Shown: in pieces, positions 1-8,487 of the stretch
Layout of the letters: each line of letters begins with the position of its first letter
Position numbering within the stretch: position 1 is the stretch's first letter
Source: CANHEE01 sp043777755
GTDB lineage: Bacteria > Bacteroidota > Bacteroidia > Chitinophagales > Saprospiraceae
Direction: 5' to 3'
DNA length: 30,159 nt
Assembly (NCBI GenBank): GCA_043777755.1
Contig: JAYWHK010000097.1
Span: forward strand, 1-30,159
Translations under genes and position numbers: made by a program
Notes under the pieces: model-generated
Databases searched by the model: none
What the model saw: the letters and a program-made list of their open reading frames with translations, nothing else
What the model was told of the DNA's origin: nothing

Positions 1-120
1 TCAATTACTTAATAAAATAAAAAAACTATCCATTAGGAAAATGATATTGGGCTTTAGTGCTAAAAAACATACAAGTTAAAAACAGCTGCTCCGTAAAAAG
101 AAAAGACTCTGTTTTTGTCT
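1..120. other. Left-edge intergenic DNA
   Basis: AT-rich sequence downstream of the stop codon of the minus-strand GH3 fusion gene. I see no open reading frame, strong hairpin or recognisable RNA here. The transcription end of the neighbouring gene presumably lies in it, but no convincing intrinsic terminator is visible. Confidence 0.4.
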
Positions 121-3018
121 TTATTTCATCGCATCGTAAATTGCTTGATGTATTTTCACTCGATAATCATTGCTGATTAATTTGTTATTTTCCATGCTTG
201 GATAAGTCCGATTGGAAAGAAAAACATAAGTCAAATGACTCACGGGGTCAGACCAAACGCAAGTTCCTGTAAATCCTGTATGACCAAAAGTTCGTTCAGA
301 AGCGGAAGCGGCTACGGTTTGCGACTTGCTTTTATCCAACTCTTTCATGTCAAAACCAATGCCTCGACGGGTTGATTTTGAATACCTTGTTGTGAAAAGT
401 TGTACTGTTTCGGGTTTTAAAATTTGCTGTCCGCCATAATTACCATTGTTCAAAAACAACTCAAAAATGGCTGCCACATCGCTTGCATTGCCAAAAAGTC
501 CTGCATGACCACTCACACCGCCCAACATTGCGGCTGCCATGTCATGTACATAGCCTTGCACTCGTCCCATACGATAATAGGAATCTTCTTCGCTGGGTGG
601 CATACGTTCCAAAGGAATTTTTACCCAAGGTTTGTACATGATATTTTTTAAGCCCATTGGCTGATATAAATTTTTTAATACATAGTCGTCTTCTGTCAAA
701 CCCGTTTGTTCGTTGATTAGTTTTGTCAAAAGAATTAAGCCCAAATCAGAATATTTGTACTCTTTTGTAGGGCGCAAATCAGATTTTACAATGTCGTCAA
801 AGATTTTTTCTTCATAACCTTTTTTCAAAAATAAATTAGGCGAAACAGGAATATTAAAGTCAGAAGAAAACGAATTGCGGTAAAAATCACTCGAAGGCTT
901 GACTGTTCCGCCTGATTTGTCCAAAGTTGCTTCGTAAAATTTCAACCACGCTTGCAAACCTGCGTGGTGTGTCATAATTTCTTCCATGGTCAAATTGGCT
1001 TTGTTCGAGCTTTTCAACATAGAAAGGTAATTTGACATGGGCTGTTTTATGTCCAATTTTCCTTCCGAATGAAGTTTCATCAACGTAAAAGTTGAAGCGC
1101 AGATTTTCGTCATCGAAGCCAAATCGAATATATCTTCGGTTGTCATTGGGCGAATTTTGTCATAAGTATGGTAGCCAAAAGCCTTTTTATACACTACTTT
1201 TCCATCTTTTGCCACCAAAACAACACAGCCTGGTGCTGCGCCAGTTCTAACAATTTCGTCCGCAATCACATCAATTTTTTTCAATTTTTCACTGTTCAAA
1301 CCAACTCTTTCTGGCAAATCAGCACCCAAACGATTGAGCGATTTGGTCGTTACACCAGCACCCAAATAACTGGCATCACTCACTCTAACAGGTAATTTTC
1401 CGTTTGTTCCCATAACGCCAAAAATCGCTTGTGCCGCCAAATCTTGTGTCATCGGGTCTTCGTCGTAGGCTTGTAAAACATTTTTTATGCCATCAAAATG
1501 ACGTAAAGTGTAAGGGATTCCAAAAACGGTCAGAATGACCTTAGTTCTTGCTGCCAAATTGTAAATCAAATCTACTTCAGGTGTTGTAATACCATAATTT
1601 TCTTTTGGTTTGGTGTTCATGTCGTGCAATCCAATAATCACAACATCTTTTGCACCTAAATTATTCAATATCAACTCTTTATCAACTTCACTTGGCATTT
1701 TACTGACTTGATAATGCTCCATTGGGGCGTAATTGTTAAGTGTTTGTTGGAAAGGTGTCATGCTTGTTGTACCGAAACTTAAAGTAGCGATTTTTTCCAA
1801 ATTTTGGATTGGAATAAGCGCATCACCGTTCCGAACAGTTGTCAAAGCGTTGGCTATTAAACGGCGTTTTAATGCCAATGCTTCTTGCGAATTGAGCTGA
1901 AAAGAAAGACTATCGGTCACAACAGGTACAAATTTTTTATTCAAACCAAATTGATATTTGCTTGACAATACACGTTTTACACTTGCAAAAAATTCTAAAC
2001 TGTCTATTTTTCCTTGTTGTAAATACTCTTTGATGCGAATATGCGTTTGTGCAATGTCTTCTGGTAAAAGAATAATATCATTGCCAGCTGCCAAAGCCAT
2101 TGCTTCTGCATTGCCATTTTTAAAATATTTTACGACTCCTTTCATGCCCATTCCATCGGTAAAAATCAAGCCTTTGTAGCCAAATTTGTTCCGCAACAGG
2201 TCTGTTATAACTTTTCTTGATAGAGAAGTTGGCAGATTTAAGGTATTGTCCAAGGCGGGAACGCTCAAATGTGCGACCATCGCACTCTGAACACCACGTT
2301 GTCCCAAAGCTCGAAAAGGCATCATTTCCAAAGAATCTAAGCGACTTCGGTCATGCGGAATCAGTGGCAAATCCAAGTGAGAATCAGTGTCTGTATCGCC
2401 ATGACCAGGAAAATGTTTCATGCACGCCATTACGCCATTGTCCTGCATACCAGCCATGTATTGATAAGATTTTGCAACGACATTTTTCTTATCTTCGCCA
2501 AAAGACCGCATTCCAATAACTGGATTTTCAGGATTGTTATTGACATCAGTATCAGGCGCAAAATTTACATTTACACCCAAACGCAAGCACTGACGGGCAA
2601 TCTCTTTGCCCATATCATACAACATAGAATTGTCTTGAATTGCACCCAACATCAGCTGTTTTGGAAAGCTAATTGCGGCTTCTTTGAGCCTCATTCCCAA
2701 GCCCCATTCAGCATCCATACTTACAAAAAGTGGAATTTTTGCCAAAGATTGGTAATAATTGTTAAGTCTTGCTTGTTTTTCGGGCGTTCCTTGAAAAAAA
2801 CAAATACCGCCAACTTTGTAGTCACGAATTTGTTGTGCGACCATTTCTTCGTACGCCAAATCCTTGTTGGAGTGCGCACGAACCATGTATAATTGTCCTA
2901 TTTTTTCATCAAAGGAGAGTTTGTTAAAAACAGAGTCCACCCAACGAGATTGAGCGGTTTGAGCAAAATTTACTTGTTTTACAAGTAAAAAAGCTAAAAT
3001 AATGAGTGTTTTTTTCAT
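121..3018 (-). CDS. Glycoside hydrolase family 3 / serine hydrolase (beta-lactamase fold) fusion, secreted
   Basis: A 965-residue exported two-enzyme protein. Residues 1-20 form a signal peptide (MKKTLIILAFLL...NFAQ). Residues ~25-370 are a GH3 N-terminal domain of the NagZ/beta-N-acetylhexosaminidase type: KHFPGHGDTDTDSH at 201-214 carries the His/Asp dyad, and D288 in FTDGMGMKG is the expected nucleophile. A GH3 C-terminal region follows to ~560. Residues ~570-965 are a class C beta-lactamase/penicillin-binding fold with SMTK (S635, K638), YSD (756-758) and HTG (913-915), equivalent to SxxK, YxN and KTG. The fusion is common in Bacteroidota and suggests cell-wall muropeptide or amino-sugar turnover, though the substrate is inferred. 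The reading frame extends 24 codons further upstream, but a TATCTTTG promoter box at 3061-3068 lies inside that extension, so the start at 3018, followed by the signal peptide, is preferred. Confidence 0.93.
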   Translation of the reverse strand: MKKTLIILAFLLVKQVNFAQTAQSRWVDSVFNKLSFDEKIGQLYMVRAHSNKDLAYEEMVAQQIRDYKVGGICFFQGTPEKQARLNNYYQSLAKIPLFVSMDAEWGLGMRLKEAAISFPKQLMLGAIQDNSMLYDMGKEIARQCLRLGVNVNFAPDTDVNNNPENPVIGMRSFGEDKKNVVAKSYQYMAGMQDNGVMACMKHFPGHGDTDTDSHLDLPLIPHDRSRLDSLEMMPFRALGQRGVQSAMVAHLSVPALDNTLNLPTSLSRKVITDLLRNKFGYKGLIFTDGMGMKGVVKYFKNGNAEAMALAAGNDIILLPEDIAQTHIRIKEYLQQGKIDSLEFFASVKRVLSSKYQFGLNKKFVPVVTDSLSFQLNSQEALALKRRLIANALTTVRNGDALIPIQNLEKIATLSFGTTSMTPFQQTLNNYAPMEHYQVSKMPSEVDKELILNNLGAKDVVIIGLHDMNTKPKENYGITTPEVDLIYNLAARTKVILTVFGIPYTLRHFDGIKNVLQAYDEDPMTQDLAAQAIFGVMGTNGKLPVRVSDASYLGAGVTTKSLNRLGADLPERVGLNSEKLKKIDVIADEIVRTGAAPGCVVLVAKDGKVVYKKAFGYHTYDKIRPMTTEDIFDLASMTKICASTFTLMKLHSEGKLDIKQPMSNYLSMLKSSNKANLTMEEIMTHHAGLQAWLKFYEATLDKSGGTVKPSSDFYRNSFSSDFNIPVSPNLFLKKGYEEKIFDDIVKSDLRPTKEYKYSDLGLILLTKLINEQTGLTEDDYVLKNLYQPMGLKNIMYKPWVKIPLERMPPSEEDSYYRMGRVQGYVHDMAAAMLGGVSGHAGLFGNASDVAAIFELFLNNGNYGGQQILKPETVQLFTTRYSKSTRRGIGFDMKELDKSKSQTVAASASERTFGHTGFTGTCVWSDPVSHLTYVFLSNRTYPSMENNKLISNDYRVKIHQAIYDAMK

Positions 3019-3060
3019 AATATTGAAAAAAATTGAAGTTTGATTAATGACATGAAAGGA

Positions 3061-3068
3061 CAAAGATA
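3061..3068 (-). promoter_or_regulatory. Bacteroidota -7 promoter box for the GH3 fusion gene
   Basis: On the minus strand this reads TATCTTTG, an exact match to TAnnTTTG, 42 bases before the chosen ATG. I see no clear TTG-type -33 element at the expected distance. Its position rules out the longer start of the GH3 gene. Confidence 0.6.
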
Positions 3069-3184
3069 AAATTATTTTTCTAAAATCCACTCCATTTTCC
3101 TCCGAATTTCGGCTGTGTCAAGATTTCCAATACTTCCTTCGTGCTTCAATATTTATAATGTAGAACTTTCAAAGTAATTTCTTT

Positions 3185-3267
3185 TAATTGTTGGAATGTT
3201 ATATTGTTGGTGTGTTGTTTGCAATCGTTGCAGCAACATTTTAACAGTATAACACTCCAACAATAAA
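3185..3267. repeat. Imperfect inverted repeat of the GTT(A)GxATGTTA word family
   Basis: The left arm (about 3187-3210, attgttggaatgttatattg) pairs imperfectly with the right arm (about 3241-3266, read in reverse as ttattgttggagtgttatac). The loop contains a second small palindrome around gttgcagcaac. It sits just after the stop of the minus-strand pRiA4b-like gene and may act as its terminator. Similar word-based palindromes occur at 4843-4920, 14951-15025 and 27375-27492. Confidence 0.55.
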
Positions 3268-3270
3268 TAA

Positions 3271-3852
3271 TTATTTCGCCCTAAAACTATTCATCATTCT
3301 TTCTTGTGCCGCTTTTACATCAAATCCAGAAGGGTCAAAATCAGAAGCACTTTCCAATCCTAACCAGCCAAGCATATCCTTGTGGTCTGCACTTTTAGGA
3401 TTTGCCATCGTTTCTTTGAGTTGCTCATAACCAGGATAACCGCCACAATCCTCAGGAGGACAAGCTGCTTTTCCAGCCGTTAGTTTTGGATAAGTTGCTT
3501 TTTTATCCCATTCCTCAACGTTTTCTAAAGAAATAGTGTGCAGCCAACTGTCACCAAAATCATATTCGTAATTAATATTCATCTTTATTCTATCTTGAAA
3601 AATAGCAGCAAGACTAACTTTTCGGCTATCTTCTGCATCAAATTCATCGTCACCAGGAAAAGGCGTACTGTAATACCTTCCACCAATATTAAATTGATGT
3701 AAGTGACAATTAAACCAACCCATCGCTCCTTGAATAATTTTGTGTAAATCATTCAAAGTATAGGTTGAAAGCAGCGTAACCTGTCGCCAAACAGGTGGCT
3801 TAGAAACACCAGACAATTGTATTTTTAATTGATAAACTTTAGTATCTGTCAT
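3271..3852 (-). CDS. Plasmid pRiA4b ORF-3 family protein
   Basis: A 193-residue soluble protein with the hallmarks of the PRiA4_ORF3 family: an N-terminal YQLKIQL...PPVWRQV strand, LNDLHKIIQGAMGW, HLHQFNI, the YEYDFGDSW block, and the C-terminal CPPEDCGGYPGYEQL segment. The family was first seen on a Rhizobium plasmid and as a passenger in mobile elements, but it is widespread on chromosomes, and its biochemical role is not established. The conserved aromatic and acidic residues and the Cys pair suggest a compact alpha/beta fold, possibly metal-binding (inference). It has no signal peptide. The gene stands alone between minus-strand GH3 and plus-strand DUF4197. A weak TATCTTTA box lies about 45 bases upstream. 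The start is the only in-frame ATG before the conserved strand. Confidence 0.9.
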   Translation of the reverse strand: MTDTKVYQLKIQLSGVSKPPVWRQVTLLSTYTLNDLHKIIQGAMGWFNCHLHQFNIGGRYYSTPFPGDDEFDAEDSRKVSLAAIFQDRIKMNINYEYDFGDSWLHTISLENVEEWDKKATYPKLTAGKAACPPEDCGGYPGYEQLKETMANPKSADHKDMLGWLGLESASDFDPSGFDVKAAQERMMNSFRAK

Positions 3853-4086
3853 TTATATTTTGAATTTCAAATTTTGTTTATTGAAAATTTGAGGTAAAGA
3901 TAATTAAAATTTTGTAGAAACAAAAAAATAAATATTATTACTTAATCTTTTGTTAAAATAAAAAATGTATCAATCCTTTTTGGATAAAACAACGTCTATA
4001 CAATATTAAGTATTGGGGCTAAATTAATTAGTATTATTTTGAACGCCCGCTTACAATTTAATTAAATTAAATCAACGTCATTTATT

Positions 4087-4839
4087 ATGAAAAAAATCAG
4101 TGCTATTGCCATCGCAATTTTATCTTTCGCCCAGATTTCTAATGCTCAAATTAATTTGAATAAATTAGGAAAATCCGTCAAAGATAAAGTAGAAAGTGTA
4201 AAAACCAATGGCGCAGGTGCTGCCTTATCAAACGACGAAATCGGAAAAGGCTTAAAAGAAGCCTTAAACGAAGGTGTTGGAAAAGGAGTCGCATCATTGA
4301 GCGCAACAGATGGTTATTTTAAAAGTGCTTTGTATAAGATTTTGATTCCAGAAGACATGAAAAATATCATCAGTAAGGTGAAAATGGTACCTGGTTTTGC
4401 AAACATCGAAACCCAAATCATGGAAAAAATGAACCGTGGTGCTGAAAAAGCAGCTGTCAAAGCGAAACCAATCTTCATCAGTGCGATTACGTCAATGAGT
4501 TTTTCTGATGTAATGAATATTTTGATGGGTGAAAAAAATGCAGCAACCAACTACTTGAACACCAATACCAATCAATCTTTGTACAACGAATTCAAACCAG
4601 TTATTGGTAATTCTTTGTCAGAGGTTGGTGCTACAAAATATTGGACAGAAATCGTCACCGCTTACAATAAAATACCAATGGTAAAAAAAGCAAATCCTGA
4701 CTTGAACGATTATGTAACTAAAGAAGCCTTAAAAGGTATGTTTGGTATGATTGCTGAAAAGGAATTGGATATTCGTAAAAATCCAATGTCAAGAGGCAGC
4801 GATTTATTGAAAAAAGTTTTTGCGAAACAAGACAAGTAA
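4087..4839 (+). CDS. DUF4197 domain-containing secreted protein
   Basis: A 250-residue exported protein. A signal peptide (MKKISAIAIAILSFAQISNAQ) is followed by a mostly helical DUF4197 region: LSNDEIGKGLKEALNEGV near residue 48, then ATDGYFK, KILIPEDMK, ATNYL and YNEFKPVI. This order is characteristic of the family, which occurs in proteobacteria and Bacteroidota and has no assigned reaction. It probably resides in the periplasm or is held at the outer membrane. It is a single gene: its 3' side carries a word-type palindrome and then a strong intrinsic terminator at 4924-4962. I saw no consensus promoter; a near match, TATTTTG, occurs about 45 bases upstream. Confidence 0.9.
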   Translation: MKKISAIAIAILSFAQISNAQINLNKLGKSVKDKVESVKTNGAGAALSNDEIGKGLKEALNEGVGKGVASLSATDGYFKSALYKILIPEDMKNIISKVKMVPGFANIETQIMEKMNRGAEKAAVKAKPIFISAITSMSFSDVMNILMGEKNAATNYLNTNTNQSLYNEFKPVIGNSLSEVGATKYWTEIVTAYNKIPMVKKANPDLNDYVTKEALKGMFGMIAEKELDIRKNPMSRGSDLLKKVFAKQDK

Positions 4840-4842
4840 ATT

Positions 4843-4920
4843 AATGAATAATTAAAAATGAATAATTAAGAATTTATCATCATTTATGATTCGTTATTGC
4901 CTTAATTATTCATTATTGAT
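4843..4920. repeat. Word-type quasi-palindrome (GAATAATTAA family)
   Basis: aatgaataattaa is repeated in tandem at 4843-4870, and its reverse complement appears at about 4899-4920 (ccttaattattcattattga). At least 13 bp can pair perfectly (atgaataattaag). It lies between the DUF4197 stop codon and the terminator. Confidence 0.6.
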
Positions 4921-4923
4921 TAC

Positions 4924-4962
4924 AAAAAGCCGCTAAAATTTTATTTTTAGCGGCTTTTTTTA
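4924..4962 (+). terminator. Intrinsic terminator after the DUF4197 gene
   Basis: AAAAGCCGCTAAAA pairs with TTTTAGCGGCTTTT across a five-base AT loop and is followed by a run of T. The A-rich left flank would let it work in both directions. Confidence 0.85.
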
Positions 4963-4970
4963 TACCTTTG
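4963..4970 (+). promoter_or_regulatory. -7 promoter box for the HerA-like gene
   Basis: TACCTTTG matches TAnnTTTG and directly follows the terminator. It lies about 90 bases before the ATG at 5060, leaving a leader that contains the hairpin at 5006-5050. No clear -33 TTG is seen. Confidence 0.45.
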
Positions 4971-5005
4971 TTTTTTATTTTTCATCTATTTTTCCAATAA
5001 AAAAA

Positions 5006-5050
5006 CGCTACGTTTAAAGTCCTCCCTTTATAGGAGGATTTAAGAGAACT
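5006..5050 (+). repeat. Hairpin element before the HerA-like start codon (copy 1)
   Basis: cgctacgtttaaagTCCTCC...GGAGGAtttaagagaactac forms a small hairpin ending about 20 bases before the ATG. It aligns with a better-preserved copy at 23879-23924, also just before a start codon. See the separate finding. Confidence 0.6.
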
Positions 5051-5059
5051 ACCTATATT

Positions 5060-6625
5060 ATGAGTAAATTTATTTCAACCATACAAGAAGGTTACGAATT
5101 TGAAGGCACAGCGATTGAGCTTGGTGCTGCAATGATGGACGGTGAAATTTTTGCAGATGCAAAAGTAAAAATTCCATTAAAAATGATGAACCGTCACGGC
5201 TTGATAGCTGGTGCAACGGGTTCTGGTAAGACAAAAACACTTCAAATCTTGGCGGAACAATTGTCCGCAAATGGCGTTCCGTCTTTGTTAATGGACATCA
5301 AAGGTGACCTTTCTGGTATCGCAAAAGCGGGCGAGTCGAATCCCAAAATCATGGACAGACACGCCAAAATTGGTTTGCCTTGGATTTCAGAAGGGAACAC
5401 CGTAGAATTTTTGTCACTTTCCAACGAAAAAGGCGCAAGATTACGAGCAACTGTAACAGAATTTGGTCCAGTTTTATTTTCAAAAATATTAGGATTAAAC
5501 GATACTCAATCTGGCGTAGTTGCCGTCGTTTTTAAATATTGCGACGACAAAAAATTACCTTTGTTGGATTTGAGAGATATTCAAAAAGTTTTGCAACACA
5601 TCACAGATGCTGGAAAAGATGATTTTGAAGCTGCTTATGGCAAAACTTCTACTGCTACGATTGGTACAATCATTCGTAAAATCGTAGAATTAGAACAACA
5701 AGGTGCTGATTTGTTCTTTGGTGAACGCTCTTTTGAAGTAAAAGACCTTTGCAGAATTGATGAAAATGGGAAAGGTGTTATTTCGGTGGTTCGTTTGAGC
5801 GACATTCAAGACCGCCCAAAGCTATTTTCAACTTTTATGTTGCAATTGCTGGCAGAAATTTATTCGTCATTTCCTGAACGTGGCGATGTCGAACAACCAG
5901 AATTGGTCATATTTATAGACGAAGCACACTTGGTATTTTCCGAAGCGTCCTCTACCCTATTGAACCAAATCGAAACGGTCATAAAACTCATTCGCTCGAA
6001 AGGAATCGGTGTTTATTTCATTACGCAAATGCCTTCGGATATTCCTGCGGCAGTTTTGGGACAATTGGGCTTACGTATTCAACACGCCTTGCGTGCCGTT
6101 ACCGCAATTGACAGAAAAAACATCAAATTGGCAGCGCAAAACTTCCCTTTGACGGATTTTTATGATGTCGAAAATATGCTGACACAAGTCGGTATTGGAG
6201 AAGCTTTTGTAACCGCTTTGAACGAAAAAGGGATTCCAACACCGCTGGCTTATACGCATCTTCGTGCACCGCAATCTCGTATGAACATACTGACAGACAG
6301 CGAGTTAGGTGAAATTGTGGACGCTTCCGACTTGGTAACAAAATACAACGAAGAAATAGACCGAGATTCCGCTTACGAAATCCTAACAGGCAAACTCAAC
6401 GATGCTTCTGGCGAAGAAAGCAGCGAAGAAAGTGCAAGCGAAGCACCCGTCGTTGATGAAGGACCTTCGATGTTTGACAAAGCAAAAGATGTACTTTCTG
6501 ATGCGATGAGCAGCCCTGTTGCTCGTCAGATTGGTCGCACCGTAGCGCAAGAAGTGACAAGAGGAATCTTAGGCGTTTTGGGTTTAGGCGGCGGACGAGG
6601 TGGTAGCCGAAAAGGTTGGTTTTAA
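5060..6625 (+). CDS. HerA-like helicase / DUF853 ATPase
   Basis: A 521-residue P-loop ATPase of the HerA-FtsK superfamily, DUF853 (HerA C-terminal) type. Walker A is GATGSGKT at residues 51-58, preceded by the family strand MNRHGLIAG. MDIKGDLSG lies near residue 75. Walker B is VIFIDEAH at 283-290, and the sensor-like FITQMPSDIPAAVLGQLG follows. The tail has an acidic Ser/Glu-rich linker (~445-465) and ends in a Gly/Arg-rich patch (GLGGGRGG). Family members are hexameric DNA translocases by similarity; the DUF853 group has no settled role. There is no NurA-type nuclease nearby. It appears to be a single gene with its own promoter and terminator rather than part of the defence operon that begins 170 bases downstream. 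Confidence 0.93.
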   Translation: MSKFISTIQEGYEFEGTAIELGAAMMDGEIFADAKVKIPLKMMNRHGLIAGATGSGKTKTLQILAEQLSANGVPSLLMDIKGDLSGIAKAGESNPKIMDRHAKIGLPWISEGNTVEFLSLSNEKGARLRATVTEFGPVLFSKILGLNDTQSGVVAVVFKYCDDKKLPLLDLRDIQKVLQHITDAGKDDFEAAYGKTSTATIGTIIRKIVELEQQGADLFFGERSFEVKDLCRIDENGKGVISVVRLSDIQDRPKLFSTFMLQLLAEIYSSFPERGDVEQPELVIFIDEAHLVFSEASSTLLNQIETVIKLIRSKGIGVYFITQMPSDIPAAVLGQLGLRIQHALRAVTAIDRKNIKLAAQNFPLTDFYDVENMLTQVGIGEAFVTALNEKGIPTPLAYTHLRAPQSRMNILTDSELGEIVDASDLVTKYNEEIDRDSAYEILTGKLNDASGEESSEESASEAPVVDEGPSMFDKAKDVLSDAMSSPVARQIGRTVAQEVTRGILGVLGLGGGRGGSRKGWF

Positions 6626-6651
6626 AAACTTTTGCTATTGTAAAGTTTCGT

Positions 6652-6693
6652 AAAAGGTAGATATTGCTTAACTGAGCAATATCTACCTTTTTT
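6652..6693 (+). terminator. Intrinsic terminator between the HerA-like gene and hsdM
   Basis: AAAAGGTAGATATTGCT pairs perfectly with AGCAATATCTACCTTTT around a six-base loop, followed by T residues. It isolates the restriction operon from upstream transcription and is symmetrical enough to act both ways. Confidence 0.9.
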
Positions 6694-6737
6694 AACAATA
6701 AATGTTGTAAAATATTTTTTTTAAATAAAATATTTTA

Positions 6738-6745
6738 TATTTTTG
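6738..6745 (+). promoter_or_regulatory. Probable -7 box of the restriction operon
   Basis: TATTTTTG matches TAnnTTTG, in a very AT-rich stretch 50 bases before the hsdM ATG. No good -33 TTG is visible at 19-21 bases. This is the only promoter candidate I find for the hsdM-to-prmC gene run. Confidence 0.5.
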
Positions 6746-6794
6746 CACAGTAAAGTATTAACATTTCTTTTATTGTCATAAAAATTAGGTAAAC

Positions 6795-8414
6795 ATGACT
6801 TACGTAAAACTTACTCCTACGCTTTTTTTTGAAGAAAAAAAGAAAACTCTTGGCGATTTTTATTGGGCGTATGCCGATATATTAAGAGGCATTGGTATTC
6901 CCGAAAGCACTTATGACCAACGTATTATGGCGTTTATGGCAGTCAAATTGCTGATTGACAATAGCAAATTGTTGTTTAATTTTGAGTACAAACAGCAATT
7001 TGGACTTTCTGACACGCTTTTTGAACAATACAAAGGCGAAGATACCAAAACGACGTTTAAAAATATTATGTCCGATTTGGAAAATTTAGGACAAGAACTG
7101 CGCTATTTTTCGCAAGAAGCCAAATATAATCCTGGCGAAAAGGAAAATGTTTTGGCGTATTTGAATCATTCTAAGTTTTTTGCGCTTGACGCTTATATTG
7201 AGGAATTGCCTAACGATTACCTCGAAATGGTTTTGGATATTTTTACTTACAAAGCAGATTTTAAAAATTTTCCGAAAGAACAATACAAAGACCTCTACGA
7301 AATTACGATTTCGAGAATGGCAGACCTAAAAGGCGACCTCACGGGGCAGCATTTTACGCAAAAATCTATCATTCATCTGATGTGCGAAATGGCATCAGAA
7401 CGAATGAAAGAAAATCAACATATTGCGATTTATGACCCTACTTGTGGCACGGGTGCAATGATTATGGAAGCCGCTTACTATTTCCAACATCATGTAAAAG
7501 GGGCGACGATTGAAGTCTATGGGCAGGAATATCATCCGCAAGTATGGTTGTTGTGTAAGATTTTTTTGGAAATCAGCTCGCTTAAAGGCGAAGGTGGCGA
7601 AACACAAGGAATCCCTAATATTATTGCGTTTGGAAATACGCTGACTGCGCCTAAGTTTTCGGAAGGTATCAACGGTGAAGATAGTTTTGATTTTATCATT
7701 GCAAATCCACCTTTTGGCGTGGATTGGAAACATGACCAAGAAAAAGTGTTGGACAATATGCGCTTGGGCGAAAAATCGCATTTTATAGTCGTCAAAGATA
7801 AAAAAGGCATTGTTACGCCTAAGAAAAGCGATGGACAGTACCTTTTTATGCAGCATATCATCAAGCTGATGGGAAAAGAAAAAGCAAGAGGAAAACAAGC
7901 AATGGCAGCTGTGATTACATCAAGTACCTTGATTTCAACAGGTTCAAAAACAGGTTCGGAAGCCTTGATTAGAAATCGGATTTTTAATATGGGCGTTTTA
8001 CGAGCAGTCGTGGAACAACCTGACGCAATGTTCACGAATACGGGCATCACTTCGCACGTTTGGTTTTTTGACACTGCCTTAGAAAAAGGCGAAAGTATCA
8101 AAATTTTGAAAGCAGACAACAGCGAAAAAGCTCTTTTTGGCGCACATCCGAAGGCAACTAAACACATGAAAAATGCTTATTCTGCCGAACAAATCAAAAC
8201 GATAATTCAATATTTGCATCAAAAAGAAGAAATTGAATTTATTACTAAAAATATCAATCCAAAAGATTGTTTTGCTATCAATATCAATGCTTTGGTCGGA
8301 AAAAGAATCATCGAAGAAAAAGTGGATATTGCTGAGTTGGAAAAAGAAATTAGAGATTGTGTCGTAGAGATGTATAAGGTTTTGATGGAAAAAGAAAAAA
8401 ATTTTGCTTTGTAA
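6795..8414 (+). CDS. hsdM: Type I-like N6-adenine DNA methyltransferase subunit (HsdM)
   Basis: A 539-residue DNA methylase that transfers a methyl group from S-adenosylmethionine to adenine N6, normally as an M2S complex with HsdS. An HsdM N-terminal helical bundle (FYWAYADILRGIG..., ~20-140) precedes the catalytic domain. Motif I is YDPTCGTGA from residue 213, and motif IV is NPPFG from residue 304, so the enzyme looks active. The GQHFTQKSIIHLMCEM stretch is the usual lead-in to motif I. It is the first gene of an operon with hsdS, an Rpn-like nuclease, a McrB-like fusion, McrC and prmC. No hsdR is present. The stop codon is followed at once by a REP-like hairpin. The start follows the promoter box closely and fits the family's N terminus. 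Confidence 0.95.
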   Translation: MTYVKLTPTLFFEEKKKTLGDFYWAYADILRGIGIPESTYDQRIMAFMAVKLLIDNSKLLFNFEYKQQFGLSDTLFEQYKGEDTKTTFKNIMSDLENLGQELRYFSQEAKYNPGEKENVLAYLNHSKFFALDAYIEELPNDYLEMVLDIFTYKADFKNFPKEQYKDLYEITISRMADLKGDLTGQHFTQKSIIHLMCEMASERMKENQHIAIYDPTCGTGAMIMEAAYYFQHHVKGATIEVYGQEYHPQVWLLCKIFLEISSLKGEGGETQGIPNIIAFGNTLTAPKFSEGINGEDSFDFIIANPPFGVDWKHDQEKVLDNMRLGEKSHFIVVKDKKGIVTPKKSDGQYLFMQHIIKLMGKEKARGKQAMAAVITSSTLISTGSKTGSEALIRNRIFNMGVLRAVVEQPDAMFTNTGITSHVWFFDTALEKGESIKILKADNSEKALFGAHPKATKHMKNAYSAEQIKTIIQYLHQKEEIEFITKNINPKDCFAININALVGKRIIEEKVDIAELEKEIRDCVVEMYKVLMEKEKNFAL

Positions 8415-8416
8415 AT

Positions 8417-8468
8417 GGTAGCACGGACTTTAGTCTGTGAAGATTCACGGACTAAAGTCCGTGCTACC
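8417..8468. repeat. REP-like hairpin between hsdM and hsdS
   Basis: The arms ggtagcacggactttagtct(gtga) at 8417-8440 and 8445-8468 are 24 bases each with one mismatch (a G-U pair in RNA), around a four-base loop. There is no T tract, so it is not a classical terminator. The core, cgactttagtcg-like, resembles the inner arms of the element at 17270-17402. Confidence 0.85.
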
Positions 8469-8487
8469 TAAACAATTAAAAACAACT

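Noticed and set aside
2353..2892. 179-residue plus-strand open frame opposite the GH3 gene
   Set aside because: It lies fully antisense to the conserved GH3 catalytic region, has no promoter or recognisable protein features, and is explained as a shadow frame.
7532..8167. 211-residue minus-strand open frame opposite hsdM
   Set aside because: Antisense to the methylase catalytic domain, whose NPPF motif fixes the true frame; no supporting signals.
8437..8487. Upstream GTG start extending HsdS by 17 residues
   Set aside because: The extension is encoded by the palindrome itself, and the normal HsdS N terminus begins at the ATG at 8488.
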